Counted from the first letter of the stretch, positions 21,900 to 35,060 are shown. The stretch is 64,000 nt of DNA from Juglans regia (GCF_001411555.2 NC_049904.1:20101370-20165369); one strand, 5' to 3'. Notes: generated by a model from the letters alone, not told the origin. Made by a program: numbers and translations.

Positions 21900-22055
21900 C
21901 TATGATCTTAGCATAATATGTAAATATGGTTTCCCTGTATAGCATTTGTGATAGTTAGTACCTTAGCTGTAAACAACTTGTATTATCATACATATCCTCT
22001 ATTTAAATGAATACAAAGCCCTGCACAATATTGTGCAAGGCCATTATTTTCTACA
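21900..22055 (+). repeat. end of the LTR of a split copia element
   Basis: The LTR ends TTTTCTACA at 22055, immediately followed by the PBS TGGTAACAAGAGCCC. The left LTR boundary could not be fixed; it lies somewhere after about 21760. A leader-like TATTTAAATGAATAC occurs near 21998. Confidence 0.5.
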
Positions 22056-22086
22056 TGGTAACAAGAGCCCAAAGAGGATTTGATTA

Positions 22087-24190
22087 TGTCTTCTTCCTTT
22101 GTTGCTTCAGTCTAGCCTATGGAAACCCCTAAATCCATGGAGCTTTCCCCTGCCAAAACTAGCCTATCTGATGTCACTATCAAATTAGCATCCACAAACT
22201 ATTTACTATAGAAAACACAAGTTCTTCCTGTTTTGTGTGGACATTGCCCCCCTCGGGTATGTCAACCAACAGATCCCTAGCCCACCTTCAACCACTTCGG
22301 GTGATGATGGCACGTTGAGAGCCAACCCTGCTGTAGCCAGATGGTTGCGAATTGATCAACTTATACTCGGTTGGCTAAACATCTCCTTTCTTTTTTGTAG
22401 GAAATATACTTCATTTCATCCATAAAGAAAGTTACAGCTGTGACTAGTCAATACAAAGAAAAACTTCGAATACAAGCCAAACTACACAACTGTTGTTACC
22501 TCCCTACACACAAAGTTTTTTGCGATAGATATTATCTTGACTTCTAGAAACTTTCATAAGAGGGTATCACTCTGTAAAAAAACAGAGATAAAAAACCATC
22601 CCCCACCTCCAAAGAAGGAAAGGGTGTATCCAAACCTCCATCCTCCAAAAGAGGAGGGGTTCCCCTGCTATGGACATAAGTCCAATAGCCTATTTCTTTT
22701 ATTAATAAGAACAAACAGAGAAACAAAATTATAAACACTAAGAAAGCACTGCAAAAAATAGAGATACACTACACAAAAAGAAAAATCACATGGCCCAGTC
22801 TAAACAAAAAAAGGTCCAACCTGTTTGCAAGTGGGAGGGAAACCCCTAGGGTTTCATCTCTTTCTTTACTGCTCCCAACCCTTCTTCAATTTTTTCTTTT
22901 TCATTTTTTTTTCTTCTTCCTCCTTCACCCATGCTTCTTCCTCCTTTTCTCTTCTGCATCTGCCGCCCATCTCCTCGGCACGAGCTTCGGTCACCTACAC
23001 ATGGGCTTCGAGCATTGCTTCCTCCACTATCCCTCTCGCCCAGCACCGGCTTCTCCTACACTGAAGAGCACCAGGTGGCCCACCCAGGCGGCACCACCAA
23101 GCTACACACCCATCGCACGAGCACTGGCACGAGCATCTGCCACCCATTGCACAAGCACCCATCTCATGAGCACCGGCACGAGCATTGAACCTTTTTATAC
23201 AGAGAATGACCACCCATCGCACAAGCAACGCACAAGCACCACCAGGCGTCACATTCATTCCAGACTGGTGTGCTAGCTTCTTGGTCCTTGCAGCTCAAAA
23301 TCGACTCATCTGCTTCACAAGTAGCATCGTGCGAGGATTTGTGGGTTGGGTCAAGGGATTTGTTGATTTGTGAAGGAGAACAGAGAAGAAAATTATGTTG
23401 AGACTGAGATCACCGAAAAGTGTTCCTCCTTTATTAGACCTAATAAAACACAGAAAACAAAAACAAAAAATAAATGTAGACTGAAAAAAAAAAAAAAAAA
23501 GGAAGGAAGTCAAGGGGAGGAGCCAAAGCTCCAACCCTCTCAAGCTAGTTTTGGATTGGGGAAGTTTTTAGAGAAGTTGGAGGTTCTCTCTCTAGAAGTT
23601 TGTATAGCATCAGCTAAACATCTCCTTGTCTGATGCACTGTTGTCTTAGGTCCTCAATATAGAATCTTCTCATGAAGCATAAGATGTGTTGAAAACCTTG
23701 TATGGAAGTCATACAAGGGATTGAATCCAACAAATGCAAGGTGAATTGCTAACACTCACCAAAGGCTCATCCTCGCTTGATGACTAGCAAAAAGCCAAAT
23801 CTTTGCCTCTCTCCCTTTGGGGTTCTGGTAAACATATCGTTGATGATGATTTCATCATTTGTATACTCGGAGGTCTTGGATCTGAGTTTGATCCCATTGT
23901 TGTTGCTATAAATGCAAGAGATTTGTTCCTACAATTGGAAAACGTCATTAGCAAGTTACGAGATTTTGAGATGCGTATCACTACTACTCATGAAGCACCA
24001 TTTGCAATGGCACTCTATACAAATCGTGGAAACAACCAAACTGCCAGAGGAGGACGTAATTCATGTGGCCATGGCTCCAGTTCTCAAAGATATACACAAA
24101 AAAAAATCAAAGGGTGCCAAAGGTGGCACTCGTCTTGTGATGCTCTTAGATTCCACTTGGAATTTTGCAGACTCTGAAGTGTCGGGACAT
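22087..24190 (+). pseudogene. copia gag interrupted by a LINE-type insertion
   Basis: Gag starts MSSSFVASV at 22087. A frame with stops encodes the copia gag N-terminus and the sequence up to DQLILGWLNISF (22340-22390). It resumes at 23609-24180 with TLYGSHTRD, GELLTLTKGSSSLDD, VDDDFIICILGGLGSEFDPIV and KLRDFEMRITTTHEAPFAMAL, which is the rest of a UBN2-type gag, ending in a Gly/Asn/Arg-rich tail. Protease and pol are not found; the sequence changes at about 24200. Stops and frameshifts are present besides the insertion. Confidence 0.8.
22389..23608 (-). mobile_element. LINE-type retroposon insertion
   Basis: About 1.2 kb inserted into the copia gag, flanked by the 15-bp direct repeat GCTAAACATCTCCTT (22374-22388 and 23609-23623). 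The left end starts with a T-rich stretch, that is, a poly-A tail on the minus strand. Long TSDs and an A-tail are hallmarks of target-primed reverse transcription. No RT or endonuclease is seen. The interior has pyrimidine-rich DNA (22860-22980), C-rich DNA (22970-23260) and a poly-A run at 23487-23501. It may be a 5'-truncated LINE, a SINE-like composite or a retroposed transcript. Confidence 0.6.
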
Positions 24191-24199
24191 GCAACATAA

Positions 24200-26830
24200 G
24201 GTTACCTGCCCCCGTTCATGATAGATAAAGATGCAATGCACCTAGCATGCATCTATCAATATGTAATATTTGCATTGAATAATCGTTTTCTTCAGCAATA
24301 CTATGCACAAATATAACATATCCGAAATTGACATAAGCATACTTCATAAATATATAATAACTGACATCCAAAAGTTAAAGTACTTATCCAAAATGTCTGT
24401 AACATCACTAGTACTAGAGACAGGGCTCCTAATGTAAATAATAAGATGAACATAATAACTACTAGTTTAGCCTAAGGAGTATCTCGCGTAACTCGGCCAG
24501 GACAATTATAATCCTATCCAAAAATTCGACCATCAACGTGATGAGCTCCTCGTTCTTGCGTTGCGGTCTAATCGATCTCGTTATGTGATCCTCTGCTGGT
24601 TCTCCTGATTCTGATACATGGTATACCATTAAGAGAGAATGGTAGTTGGGACTCCCAAGTGATATTTGATTACAAATCTCAGCAAGTTAACAACTAACTT
24701 AAACTAACAGTTTACATATGCAAGACAGTAAAAGACATGAATGGTGACGTAAACATATTCAAACCAATTTCTGCAACATATAAAGCTCACATCCTATATT
24801 TTAAAAGCATGATAAGTCCATAAAACATACTCTTAAAAAAATCACAAACTCCTCATGACAAGAAAAGTCATGTTAAAACACCAAGTCTTAAACAACTCTT
24901 TGATGCATTTGGACTATTCCCTTTAAATAACTCCAAGAACTTTGAAAGTCCATGACCATACTCTTAACATATTCATAAGTCAATCCTAAGAAATTGCATG
25001 CTTGAATAAAAAATTCAAGTACCATAGAAATCACAAAACATCATTCAACACAATCGGTTTGCATACTAACTTCAAAACCGTGTACCACATGTTTTGATTT
25101 AAAATCAAACCACTAGATTCGAATTTCTCATGAAATAAATCCTCAAGAATAGAAATCATATACCTCATATTTAAGGTCTAAACATGATCTAAACATTAAA
25201 CCTAATATCACATGGCAGAAATCCATAAAAACACAAAACAAACTCATGAGCCTCAAGTTTTTGTCCTAACTGAGTACCATGTGTTCTTGACTTAGATCAC
25301 ACACTCCAAATCCGAAATATTCAACAACTAAATCTCAAAGAACAAAAATACATGCTATGTAATCAAGTCCTAAACATGATATCATAAAATCCAAAAATCA
25401 AATGGAAAAAGTTTCATAAAAACCTTAAGCAACCCGAAAGCTTAATATCTAGCCATATCCGAACATTTGCATATATAACAATTTATTTCATCAAAATCAA
25501 GATCATTATTGTTAAGCCCACCCAAGACTTGAAGCCCAGTTCCTTATTTACCCATACGGTGTCGTTTCATGCCTAAAGGGGTAAACCCTTAAATTTCTTT
25601 TTCTCTCTTCTCCCTTCTTCTATCGCGCCAAACCTCTCCCCACATGGCTCTGTGTCCCTCTACAACTTGTGGCCTTCTCTCTGCCCGTGAGCTTGCATTG
25701 CGGCCACCATTTTCCACTGTCGTCGGGCCCGAGTCTGGGCACTTGAGTCCTTGGTCCCTCTGTTTTACCCAATCTCGCAAACCCTTTTCTCTACTCTTTT
25801 CCATCTATGTTGTGCCTCTGTCACCACCGTCCACCACGCCTTGACCCCACCCTATTGGTAAGCATGTACCGGCCCCCTCTCCCCCACTTGTAATTAGATG
25901 ACTAATTAGATATTTTATTGTTTTAATTATTTAACTTGTAATTTTTATGTTTTTGGAGACCTAGCTATGACCCTAAAATAATTACTAGGGATTGAGACGG
26001 ACACATTATGGGTGGGAATCCAGTAGATCATTAACTTTCATATGAAGTACTTTACTGTTAATATGTTTAATTTGACTAGGTAGTATAATGTCTAACTTTT
26101 TTCAATTTTCAAAATAATGTAGGATGCTTGGAGTTGAAGGAGTTTGGTGCCGAGAGTTATTTTGATACATTGTAATTGTTTTTTAAAATTTTGATACATA
26201 GTAAATAGGTTGAGGAGTTAGCTAGTGAGTTTGGTGACACTAAAGGGGTGTAATGTTTAGTGAGTTTGGTGGTGGACTTTACAAGGGTGTAAAGTGTTGT
26301 AACGGTCAGGTTGGTGACTTTTGGTTGTGATTGTGGTGGTTGTTTGGTGGTGGACTTTAATGTAGGTATGTGTAATGAGCTGTTGTGCAGGAGTGTAATG
26401 TTGCATTTTTAATTTAGGTTGTGATTGTGGTTGTAGTGCCGGGGTGTAATATAGGTCATTTCCTCTTGTAGCGATTGTGATTGTGATTGTAGTGATTGTG
26501 ATTGTGCATATTTTTCCTCTTTTGTTTTGAAATGTATATAATTTCCTCATTGTATTTATATTTTTTTTAGTTTTTTTACAGTATTTTTCTACAATGGGCT
26601 GAAACTGAAACCCACTAGGCTGATATTGATTTTTAGTATTTTTTTAACAGATTTTTAAGAAATGGGCCGAAAGTCAATAGAAATTGAACCTTGGGCCGGG
26701 CCAACTCCGATTGGAGTCGGAATCGGAGTCCAAAATACCTCCAATTCCAATCAAAGTCAGAGTTAGGAGGTGGGCTTTTCGACTCTGTAGGAGCCCATCC
26801 CTGCAAGAATACGATACAAAAAAAGATTTT
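24200..26830. other. unassigned repeat-like DNA, no gene seen
   Basis: 24200-25520 is A-rich, with dispersed similar phrases such as CTAAACATGAT (near 25186 and 25371). 25560-25860 is a CT/C-rich stretch resembling the leaders of the gypsy LTRs in this window. 26240-26520 holds repeated GTGATTGTGGTTG and TTTGGTGGTGGACTTTA phrases. 26640-26780 has GGGCCGGGCCAACTCCGATT and complementary CCAATTCCAATC blocks. Probably decayed transposon DNA. Confidence 0.4.
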
Positions 26831-26834
26831 TGCC

Positions 26835-26930
26835 AATGACTTGTAGGTCAACTGGCAACCACCCTAGTCCTAAGGATCATGGTGCCTTTAGCTTGGAGGT
26901 TCGAATCCCTCCAAGAGCATTTAGCATTAA
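26835..26930 (+). mobile_element. possible tRNA-derived SINE head
   Basis: Contains a perfect Pol III box B (GGTTCGAATCC, 26898-26908) about 50 bp after a box A-like TAGGTCAACTGGCA. No clear tail or TSD was found. A degraded tRNA gene is the alternative. Confidence 0.35.
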
Positions 26931-27961
26931 TATTGGATTGACTATCTTATTAGTCAAATTTTGCCTATATCATTCTTTTGTCTTCTGAACTATTCATCTA
27001 AATTATATATAATAATAAAATATTATTTATTTTCAAATTTTTATGTTATCTAAAAAAAATCATATTTCGCATATCTATTAGCTATATTTATTTTATTTTA
27101 ATTATCATATTTTATAACGAGAGTTTTACAATTAATAACATAACGATTATATCATTTATTTTAATTAAATTATTACTTGTTGCTTATATTTCCATTAATG
27201 CAAACCATTCGATAAAAATCTAAACACATTTTATTCCCATTTTGATTGGAGGAGAGATGGAGAAAAATGAAAAACTTGTAAATGGCTTGATCAAGATAAA
27301 AAAAAAAATGAGAAATGATTTGTACAAGCTCCAAATAGACAAGCCCCATACAAGTCCTTGTAAAAAAGTGGACCATACCTTAAAAAAGTCTAAAAAATCT
27401 ATTTTTTATTAGTATGACCCATTGTTTTACAAAAGGCTTGTATGAGACTTGTCTATTTAAGACTTGTATCTAGCATTACTCTAAAAAAATAGTAATCTTG
27501 TTCAGAGAGAGAGAGAGAGAACAAGCTTAAAAAGTAAATGCTTAAATTACTATTCATCCTCATGCATGTATATTTAGCTACTGTAGTTAAAAAGTTCATA
27601 CTGCTCTTGGATACCTAATGACTACACCACTGCCGGTGGTTATCTGGGCTAAAATGGCCAGGCAAAAAGAATTGCCTAGTGATAAAAAAACATAAAGAAT
27701 TAAAAGACAAAATTAACAGGCATTATGAAAGAAATATCATCAATGACTTTCCAACAAACTCAAAAAAGTAACGCTAGGTATAATGATAGATTGTGCAAGT
27801 GTCATATATTTCTTTTAAAAAAATTAGATCTATTATTAAAAAATTAATTTTTTAAATATATCCTATATTTAATTTTTATTTTTTTTAAAAGTATATAACA
27901 CTTACTCGTTCTATGACTGCAAATCTAATTTCTTGACTCAAAATGGACAAGTGAATCGGCG
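26931..27961. other. AT-rich DNA without recognised features
   Basis: No coding frame or element ends recognised. A short (GA)n run lies at about 27505-27520 and an A-run at 27298-27308. Confidence 0.5.
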
Positions 27962-28412
27962 TTTTAAATCAATGTTATGAATACTGTATCGGTGACCGTT
28001 TCAGTCGAGGCATTCAAACGAGATATTTCGGTACTGTTACCGTTTCGGAATAGTCTATATATGAATAAATTATATATATAAATATATATAAATTATATTA
28101 AAAAATAATAGTCTATATATGACTAAAATTATATATAAATTATAAAAAATCTGGTCTGAATTAGAGGGGTCAAAAAATGAGCTTGCAGTTTAGAAAAATT
28201 AAAAGGAAAAAGAAAAAAACAAAGGCCAAAATATCGGCTGGTTCGGGCCAAAATATAAGCCGGTATGGGCCGAAAATATCGGCTAGTATGGCCAAAACAA
28301 TTGAAATTCTGACTGGTACGAAACTATACCATTCTCTGTGCCGGTTACGCCGCATAAACAATATATTTTGGCTGTACCGACCGGTACGGTGTGAAATTCA
28401 AAACTTTATTTT
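27962..28412. mobile_element. TIR element with CCGGTACGG-rich ends
   Basis: The left end TTTTAAATCAATGTTATGAATAC and the reverse complement of the right end (AAATAAAGTTTTGAATTTCAC) are imperfect inverted repeats. Inside are repeated TATCGGCTGGTTCGGGCC and ACCGGTACGG phrases and an AT-rich centre (28060-28140). It looks like a non-autonomous DNA transposon; TSD not resolved. Confidence 0.45.
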
Positions 28413-28569
28413 AAATACTCCCAAGTCGAATATATGTTACCTGGTTGAGAAATCAGCAAATGTTTTTCTCCGAAGGCCCATGGTAGAATAGCAAGTATGA
28501 TAATAAAAGAAATGATTTTGAGAAGTCGCTTTACAAAAAAGGATTATATACCAGAAATTCATCTCACTC

Positions 28570-29389
28570 TAATTCAATTATGCTGATGTTGCATTATCCA
28601 CTAAATTCCCCGTTGAACAAGGCTAAAGTAAAAAAACTAGTGCGCAATATTGGACGGGACAAAATTTGTTCAAGAAATCTACAACTTCTTCCTCCAATCC
28701 AAACAGGGGTAAAATATGGATTGGAATTTGTGCAAGGAGAAACTCGCACGGGGTGGTTTCCGTTCGGCTAAGCACACACGGGCATGGGTTTTTGTGATGG
28801 TGAGGTTGTGTGACTAGGCTGCAGGTGAGGTCTAACGTCGTGGGTGTGGAGGTGCAGAGATAGCGATGGTGACTGCATGGAGGTTGTGGAGGGTGGCGGC
28901 TTGTGGTGGATGATGGTTTGTGCATGGAGGTGCTTTTGTGCGTGGGTGGAGACTGCCATTGGAGGTTTGCGGTAGCTATAGGCTTGGTAAACTATCATAT
29001 GCAGGTACGTATGTATATATTTATAGGCGATGGAAAAACCCTAGAGAAATGAGGGAGACGTGCATGTGCATGGGAGTGGATAAATACATTAGAGACGTCT
29101 AAGCTTATGACTAACGTAAAGAGACGTATGTGTAAAGGTGGTGAGTTTTTTAAAAACAAACTGTCGTTGGGTCTCCCAGTTTAATAAAAAGGGGCATGGG
29201 TCATGCGATGATCGAGTAGAGTCCATTTCAAATATTTAAATACAATGACAAGTCCATTAGAAAATTTGATAACCGTTAAAAACCAATTTGAGCCCAAAAA
29301 ATAGTGCTCAAAAAATTTCAACTGGGATTCTCATATACTTAACCCAAAAATATAAAAAAACAGACTTGACGCTAGGCCTAGGTGTTACA
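28570..29389 (-). repeat. probable gypsy LTR fragment, minus strand
   Basis: On the minus strand it starts TGTAACACCTAGG at 29389, has a TATA box (CCTATAAATATATAC, plus 29011-29025), then a C-rich leader (about 29000 to 28770) with many CCACC triplets. This order matches the other gypsy LTRs here. The 3' end was not found. Confidence 0.4.
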
Positions 29390-30066
29390 TCGATGGCATT
29401 AGAGACCAAGATAAATTTTTGAAAATTATTGAGGGTCATGTCTTCGTGTACCCTCTCAAAGGCTCAACCTTAAAAAATAGAAGTGCACCACAATATAATA
29501 TACTCGCAAAAGTTAGATAATAAAACTTGGCAAAAGTTACCTAAAATTCATTTCAAACATGCATTACCAAAGTAGAATATTACATTCTCCAGATCAAAAT
29601 CAAAGTAGATTACGTTCTTTTGGACAAAAGTCAAATGAGAGTTTTTCAAACTTTTACCAGTGTATCTTTAAATTCAATTGCACTTCTTGACAATTTCATG
29701 GGATCCTCATGCTATTATCTATCATGATGTTAAGAGAATGCAGTGATTGAGTCACAAAATGACCAAAAGCCAATGAATTTGTGAAAGGTCCTCGTAACGT
29801 TGTCCAAATATCAAGCAAAAAAATCAGTACGATATAACATTCTCCTTGTTACCAAGTATAAGCAATAAAAAAGATTTATTGGATAATTGAAGTGTTTGTT
29901 ACTGCATAAACAAATGACGTGGGAGTTAAAATACTAGTTGCAAGGAGTCCTTTTCTTCTCCTAGCTCTTAGAGAGTAAGGTTTCCGTATCTTTGCCACAG
30001 CAAAGAATTTGTCTCTTAGACTTTCTTTTCCTTTTTTTTTTTTTTTATAGAGTCTCTTAGACTTTA
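29390..30066. other. non-coding DNA, no recognised feature
   Basis: No reading frame with domain signal and no element termini seen. A T-run lies at about 30033-30046, next to the start of CACTA copy B. Confidence 0.4.
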
Positions 30067-30545
30067 CACTACAATAGATTTTGGCTTTTGTGATGGATGA
30101 AACCGTCACAAAAAATAAGCAAACCGTCACAAATATCATTTTGTAATGGTTTGAGACCGTCACCTAAAAGGTATCACAGAAAGTTTTTTGTGACAATTTA
30201 CTGTTCAACCATCACAATTTTTTTTTTTTTTTGGTGACTGTTGGATGTCTTCTGTGAGATGTAACGTTCGAACATGATTTTTCTTGTGACAGTTAAAATC
30301 CATCACAGAAAATAACGTTCGCACATAAAAACCGACATTCGAACGTAAAAAATTAGACATTTATTGTGTTTGCTTCGCACGGTTAATATTTACATTCGAA
30401 TGTAACAACGTTCGAACATTTACTTAAAGACGTTTGAATGTAGCATTCGGATGCTAGATAAAGAAGCGTTCGAACATAAAATTTTTAACGTTCGGATGTT
30501 GGATTGTTGTTCGCACGTATCTATTCTAATCATTCAAACGTTTAG
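30067..30545 (+). mobile_element. left end of CACTA-like copy B
   Basis: Starts CACTACAATAGATTTTGG and runs through the ACCGTCAC/GTGAC blocks found in copies A and C, then a dense ACGTTCGAAC-type subterminal array (30262-30545). No matching right terminus was found, and at about 30546 the sequence becomes an LTR leader, so this copy is truncated. Confidence 0.75.
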
Positions 30546-32968
30546 ATCGTTTGTGCGTGGAAATAAAATTCCTAAACCAATGCCCTATATATATACATAT
30601 ACTGAACTCCATGCACAATACCTGGTTACTCCACGTTGCAAGAGACTTCACTCACGCACATCACCCTTTGCTTTCACAAATCACCTCCCCGCAGTCCTAT
30701 AGCATGCTGGAAACCACCCACCATCCCTTTCTCCCTCACAGCTCATGGCCTCCACTTAGTGGTTGCCGCCTCCTCCCCTCAAACCAACACACTCCCCAAG
30801 CCGCAAGTCCTCCACTGAGAAAGCCTTTGCTTTAGTCCAACCCAATATTCCAGCGTGAACAACTACCAACCTCCATGTCTAAGTTGTAGCACCCCTACCC
30901 TAAGTGCACGTCATGCTAAGTTTGGAAGAGAACCAGTCCAAGAACCACCACGAAAACAAGACCCACGACCCCTTCCTCTCTCACAGCCCACGTCCAAGTC
31001 ACTCGCAACACACATTTGAAAACAACCCGAGACACCGCACCCTTACCACGCAGTTGCACCGAAAACCACCAGGCAACAAAGCCACTACCAACCTCCTCCA
31101 TTTAAACCAACACCAAACGAAAACCAGCGATATACAAGAAGCCAATCATCCTTTATTTTAGCCCCACAAAACAAGGCACCCAAGCTAGCCACCTCCTCCA
31201 CACCGCTGCCCACAATTGCACTGAGAACCACCAAGATGAAGCTCAACCATGACCCAGCCATTGACTAACCACCCAGAGTCCTTCGTAAGCCACGGACAAC
31301 CCTCAAGTCCAAGCTCTAATTTTCCTCTGTAATTGTAGGCGATCTCTCTCACTCTCTTTGATAAAACGCAGTACATCCCCTCCCTTGATCAACCAATTAA
31401 GTCGCATGGCTTTAACATATAGGTTGGAGTAATTACATACTTGAGTAGTGTACTATATAAGTAATATGGACTTATTATAAATGGACGGACAGATTTATGT
31501 GTTGGGCTTAATGGGATATATATATATATATATGTATGTATATATGGTTTTAAGAGAGTTACGCACGAAAGGTTAGACTATTTTAGAAAAAAAAAATTGA
31601 CAAAATGTCTGGAAATTTGTGTTGGACATATAATTACTAGATATACAGAATTGATGTCAATATTATGGAGTCATTGTGATTTTAGGGTTGTGAAGCACCA
31701 TGGTTTATGTGAATATAGATTAAGGTTTAATTATGAGGTACGTGTTCAAGTAGAAATTGACGTAAGCTACGTGCCTATCTTATAGGAAATCAGTCGCGCC
31801 CCGAAAATATTGGATTAGCACTACAAGGTAAATAACATAATCATACCCTTATATGTTGTACGATAAACGACATATTTCCTTTATAAAAATGTTATGCATG
31901 TATACCCTTCATTGGAAGCTCCTTTTTACGTACCTCAATCATGATTTTATGTGAGGATTTATGCATTAAAGTATTTATGAAAGTCATATTTTTTTGTGAA
32001 AGTTTTTGAAAACTCATGATCTTATGTGATAATTTATACATTAAAATAGTTATGGAAAGTCATGCATGATTTTATGTGAGAGTTATGCATAAAATTATTT
32101 ATGAAAAGTCATGATTTTATGTGAGTATTATGCATTAAAATATTTATGAAAAGTTATGAATTTATGTGAGTCATGTATCACAACATGTTATGAAGAAAGT
32201 GCGACTTCTTTTGAAATCTATGATATGACTAGTATGCAAGTATAATTATGATGAAATATGAATGACACGATATGTAACAGCCTATGTTATAATATGAAGA
32301 TGGTACCTATGTTATGGGTATATTGCATTGCCAGGTCGTGCATGCTAGTAGTGCACCCAGTATGTTTTCCTTGTGTATGGATTCCACAACCAGTGGCCAT
32401 GGAGGAATCAGAATCTACTTAAATTCACTAACCCTGACTCACGGGAGTCAACAGTGGGTATCGACCTATAATAAGTGAAAGATAAGTTCATGTTCATGTT
32501 CATGTTATTTACGTATAATTTATGAGTATGCATATTTTTCAAGAAAGCTTATGTTTATTATGTTTACTGTATTAAGTGTTGCTTATTGAGTATTCGAATC
32601 ATTTTTGTATGTTTTTATATTTTTAAACCATCCAGGTAATGACATTTATGAGGATGAGACTGCAGGACATGACTTGACCTAGGGAGGCGAGGCAAAGGCC
32701 TAGATAGTTTATGTCATGTTCAGTCTATGATTTAAGATTTAAATAAATTATTTTGATAAGCATAGGAGACTTTAGTATTTTTTTAAATAAGTGCTTCCAC
32801 AGACTCTATTTTGGATTTAAGAATTTAATAAAATTTATTTTATTTATGGAATCTTTTGCATCTAGCACGTCGTTAGTAAGAAATTTTTTTAGTCAAGTTT
32901 AGTAACACATTGGCTCCCCGAAAAATGAAAATTCTAAAAATGTCTTTATTGGAAAGCGGGGTGTTACA
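30546..32968 (+). repeat. gypsy-type LTR, left boundary unresolved
   Basis: TATA-like CCCTATATATATAC (30582-30595), then a C-rich leader with many CCACC and CTCACAG phrases (30610-31380), an AT-rich body, about four repeats of roughly 55 bp with GATTTTATGTGAG (31940-32170), and a 3' part (32325-32480) resembling 46505-46670 of the LTR in CACTA C (shared TAGTAGTGCACCCAG and CAACCxGTGGCCA). It ends GCGGGGTGTTACA at 32968. TGTAGCACCCCT at 30885 could be an internal LTR start. The upstream U3 seems replaced by CACTA B. Confidence 0.55.
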
Positions 32969-34109
32969 ATTAAAAATAAAGGAAGAGCTCTTTTCTTGAC
33001 ATGGATGGTTCATAGTCACATTTTGTAAAGTTACTAATTACAAGAGATGTATGGAAAGCAATATAATTAGTGATGAGATGCTAATTATGTCTTCCAAGTG
33101 CAAAAGCTATCAAAGTAGTACATGGATGAGTGCCAAGATCGATTTCACGGGGACAATATGGTTCATGTAAGCCTTAGGTTTCATTTGTAAGGCAGAGCAA
33201 TCAGAAAACTGAAGTAAAAAAAATGTTATAACTGTTGTATATGCAATGATGAATTTTCAGCAATGTTGGATTGAATGGAAAGTATATATTTACGATTGAA
33301 TTACTAAATGGATGAGCATAAAAACTCTGGGTTGGGTTTTGTGAAACTATATTCCATTTCTAACTGTAAAACTTGAAAGAAAGAACAAAGAAATTAAAAA
33401 TGGCTAGATTCAAAGACACTCCAACAAAAATACTGTGCAAAATGTGATCTAAAAGTCTAAGAGACAATTTATCAAACTTTCACAGATTTAACATGCCTCA
33501 CAACACAGTAAGATTATGAAAAGGAAATCATCGGAAAAATGAGAAATCAACTCCAATCCAAATCTGGGTTACTCCCCAAAACTTAGGCTTAGAAATTTAG
33601 CCTAACATGTTCAAACTAAAACTATGAGTAAACATCTTAGCATCTCCAAATTAAAAATAAGAAAAACAGGAATTGAAAGTGGGGGGAGAATGGAATTTCT
33701 CTGCTGCTTCTTGCTCTCTGCATAGAACTTTTTCTTCTTAATGATGATCATGCCCTCCATCGCAACATCTGCTTCTTTATACTCCTCAGCCCCCTAACTG
33801 ATTTTTCTCCCTTCTCTTTCATGTCCAAGAGCTACCCCCTAGTCTGACTCAGCACAATATTCCTTCTAATTCATGAGTTTTTCTTCTCTTCCAAAAATGC
33901 CCTGCAACATATAAGTGTAAGTGTTTATTATTTTAAGGGTAAATATGGTACTTCAGATTTTTATGCAATATAATGTCAGGTGACACTTGGTGCCACTAGC
34001 TGCAATTTTCTGTATGTTTCATGTGCAAAGTATTGGCAGCAATTAATTTGGCTCTAGTACTTAAAATCTTATGCATAATTAAGTGCTCAACTCCTTTGAT
34101 GAGATAAAT
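32969..34109. other. non-coding DNA, probable retroelement interior
   Basis: No gene. 33045-33150 has phrases (GTGCAAAAGCTATCAAAGTA, GATCGATTTCACGGGGAC) of a kind I associate with plant retrotransposon untranslated regions; this is a weak impression. Confidence 0.3.
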
Positions 34110-34540
34110 CACTCACTTAAGCTACTTAATTATGCATTTCTAACACTTTATCAATTACTATCCAAGTTAGAAGATCAATCCGAGTCATTAGATTTAGACA
34201 CATCACCTTATATCCTTATTTCCTCAAACCTAAAAGTTAACAATTGGAGTTTCGAACTTTTTACCGTTTTGGTTCCTTCGTGTGTAACTTTTAGTACCTT
34301 CGAAGCCTCCTTAACAATTTCACACCTTGATATTTGTTTTAATTCCTCATGTGAGACAATTATATTGAAAATGGCATTTAATCCTACTATTCCAATTGCA
34401 ATTAGCAAGGTCATCTCTAGTCCAACTATCTATGGCTGTAGAGGATTTAGTCCAGCCCTTCTCAATACAATACCAAACAAGTTCATCCAAAGAAGTACAT
34501 CTAGCCATGAAAAGTGTTGTTTGATAACAGTTTGAAGACT
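34110..34540 (-). pseudogene. copia gag fragment, minus strand
   Basis: Minus-strand frames give VWYCIEKGWTK, WTRDDLANCNWNS, then NAIFNIIVSHEELKQISRCE, IVKEASKVLKVTHEGTKTVK and SSKLQLLTFRFEE. This is the UBN2 gag core of copia elements. Frameshifts break it and no flanking LTR or pol was found, so it is an isolated fragment. Confidence 0.8.
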
Positions 34541-35060
34541 ACAGTCTATAATAAATAATCTAAAGATGCCTTGAGAATTAATGTACGTAGCTAATTTTGA
34601 ACCACCTAAAAATCATTGTCGGAACACTTCAAGTGAGAGAATTGATGTTATAATGGGAAAATGATAATTAGCAAACTCCTCTACAATTATTTTCAAACAT
34701 TGTTTTAAATGGAATGTAGTTATTTGATAGATATTATTTTAAATGAATGGCACAAGTAATACATAATTAATTATTTGTAAAATAGTTGTAGAAGAGTTAT
34801 AGCTAGAGATATAATTATGTGGTTGTAACCTTATCTTCGTACGTTATTTTTCCTTCAGTTGGGATAGATAAACTATTAGCGAAAATGATCATCTTCTAAC
34901 TATTTTACAATTGTATATGAAATGGTTGGTACGTAGTTTTATAAAGTAGTTGTAAGAGAGATGGAGATGCATCCGTACTACCATTGTTAGCAAATTGGCT
35001 ATTCACCAATAAAACCAAGGCTTACAATACAAGTATAGTAGTTCACTACCTTAAGAGTTA

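Noticed and set aside
21734..21916. 60-codon ORF before the copia LTR
   Set aside because: Reads plausibly but overlaps a MITE-like end, is short and has no recognisable domain or homologue within the window.
22825..23373. Cluster of ORFs on both strands in the LINE-type insertion
   Set aside because: C-rich, His/Thr/Ser-biased, overlapping in opposite frames, no RT or endonuclease motif.
26898..26908. Intact tRNA gene
   Set aside because: Box B is perfect but no cloverleaf with paired acceptor stem could be drawn; kept only as a possible SINE head.
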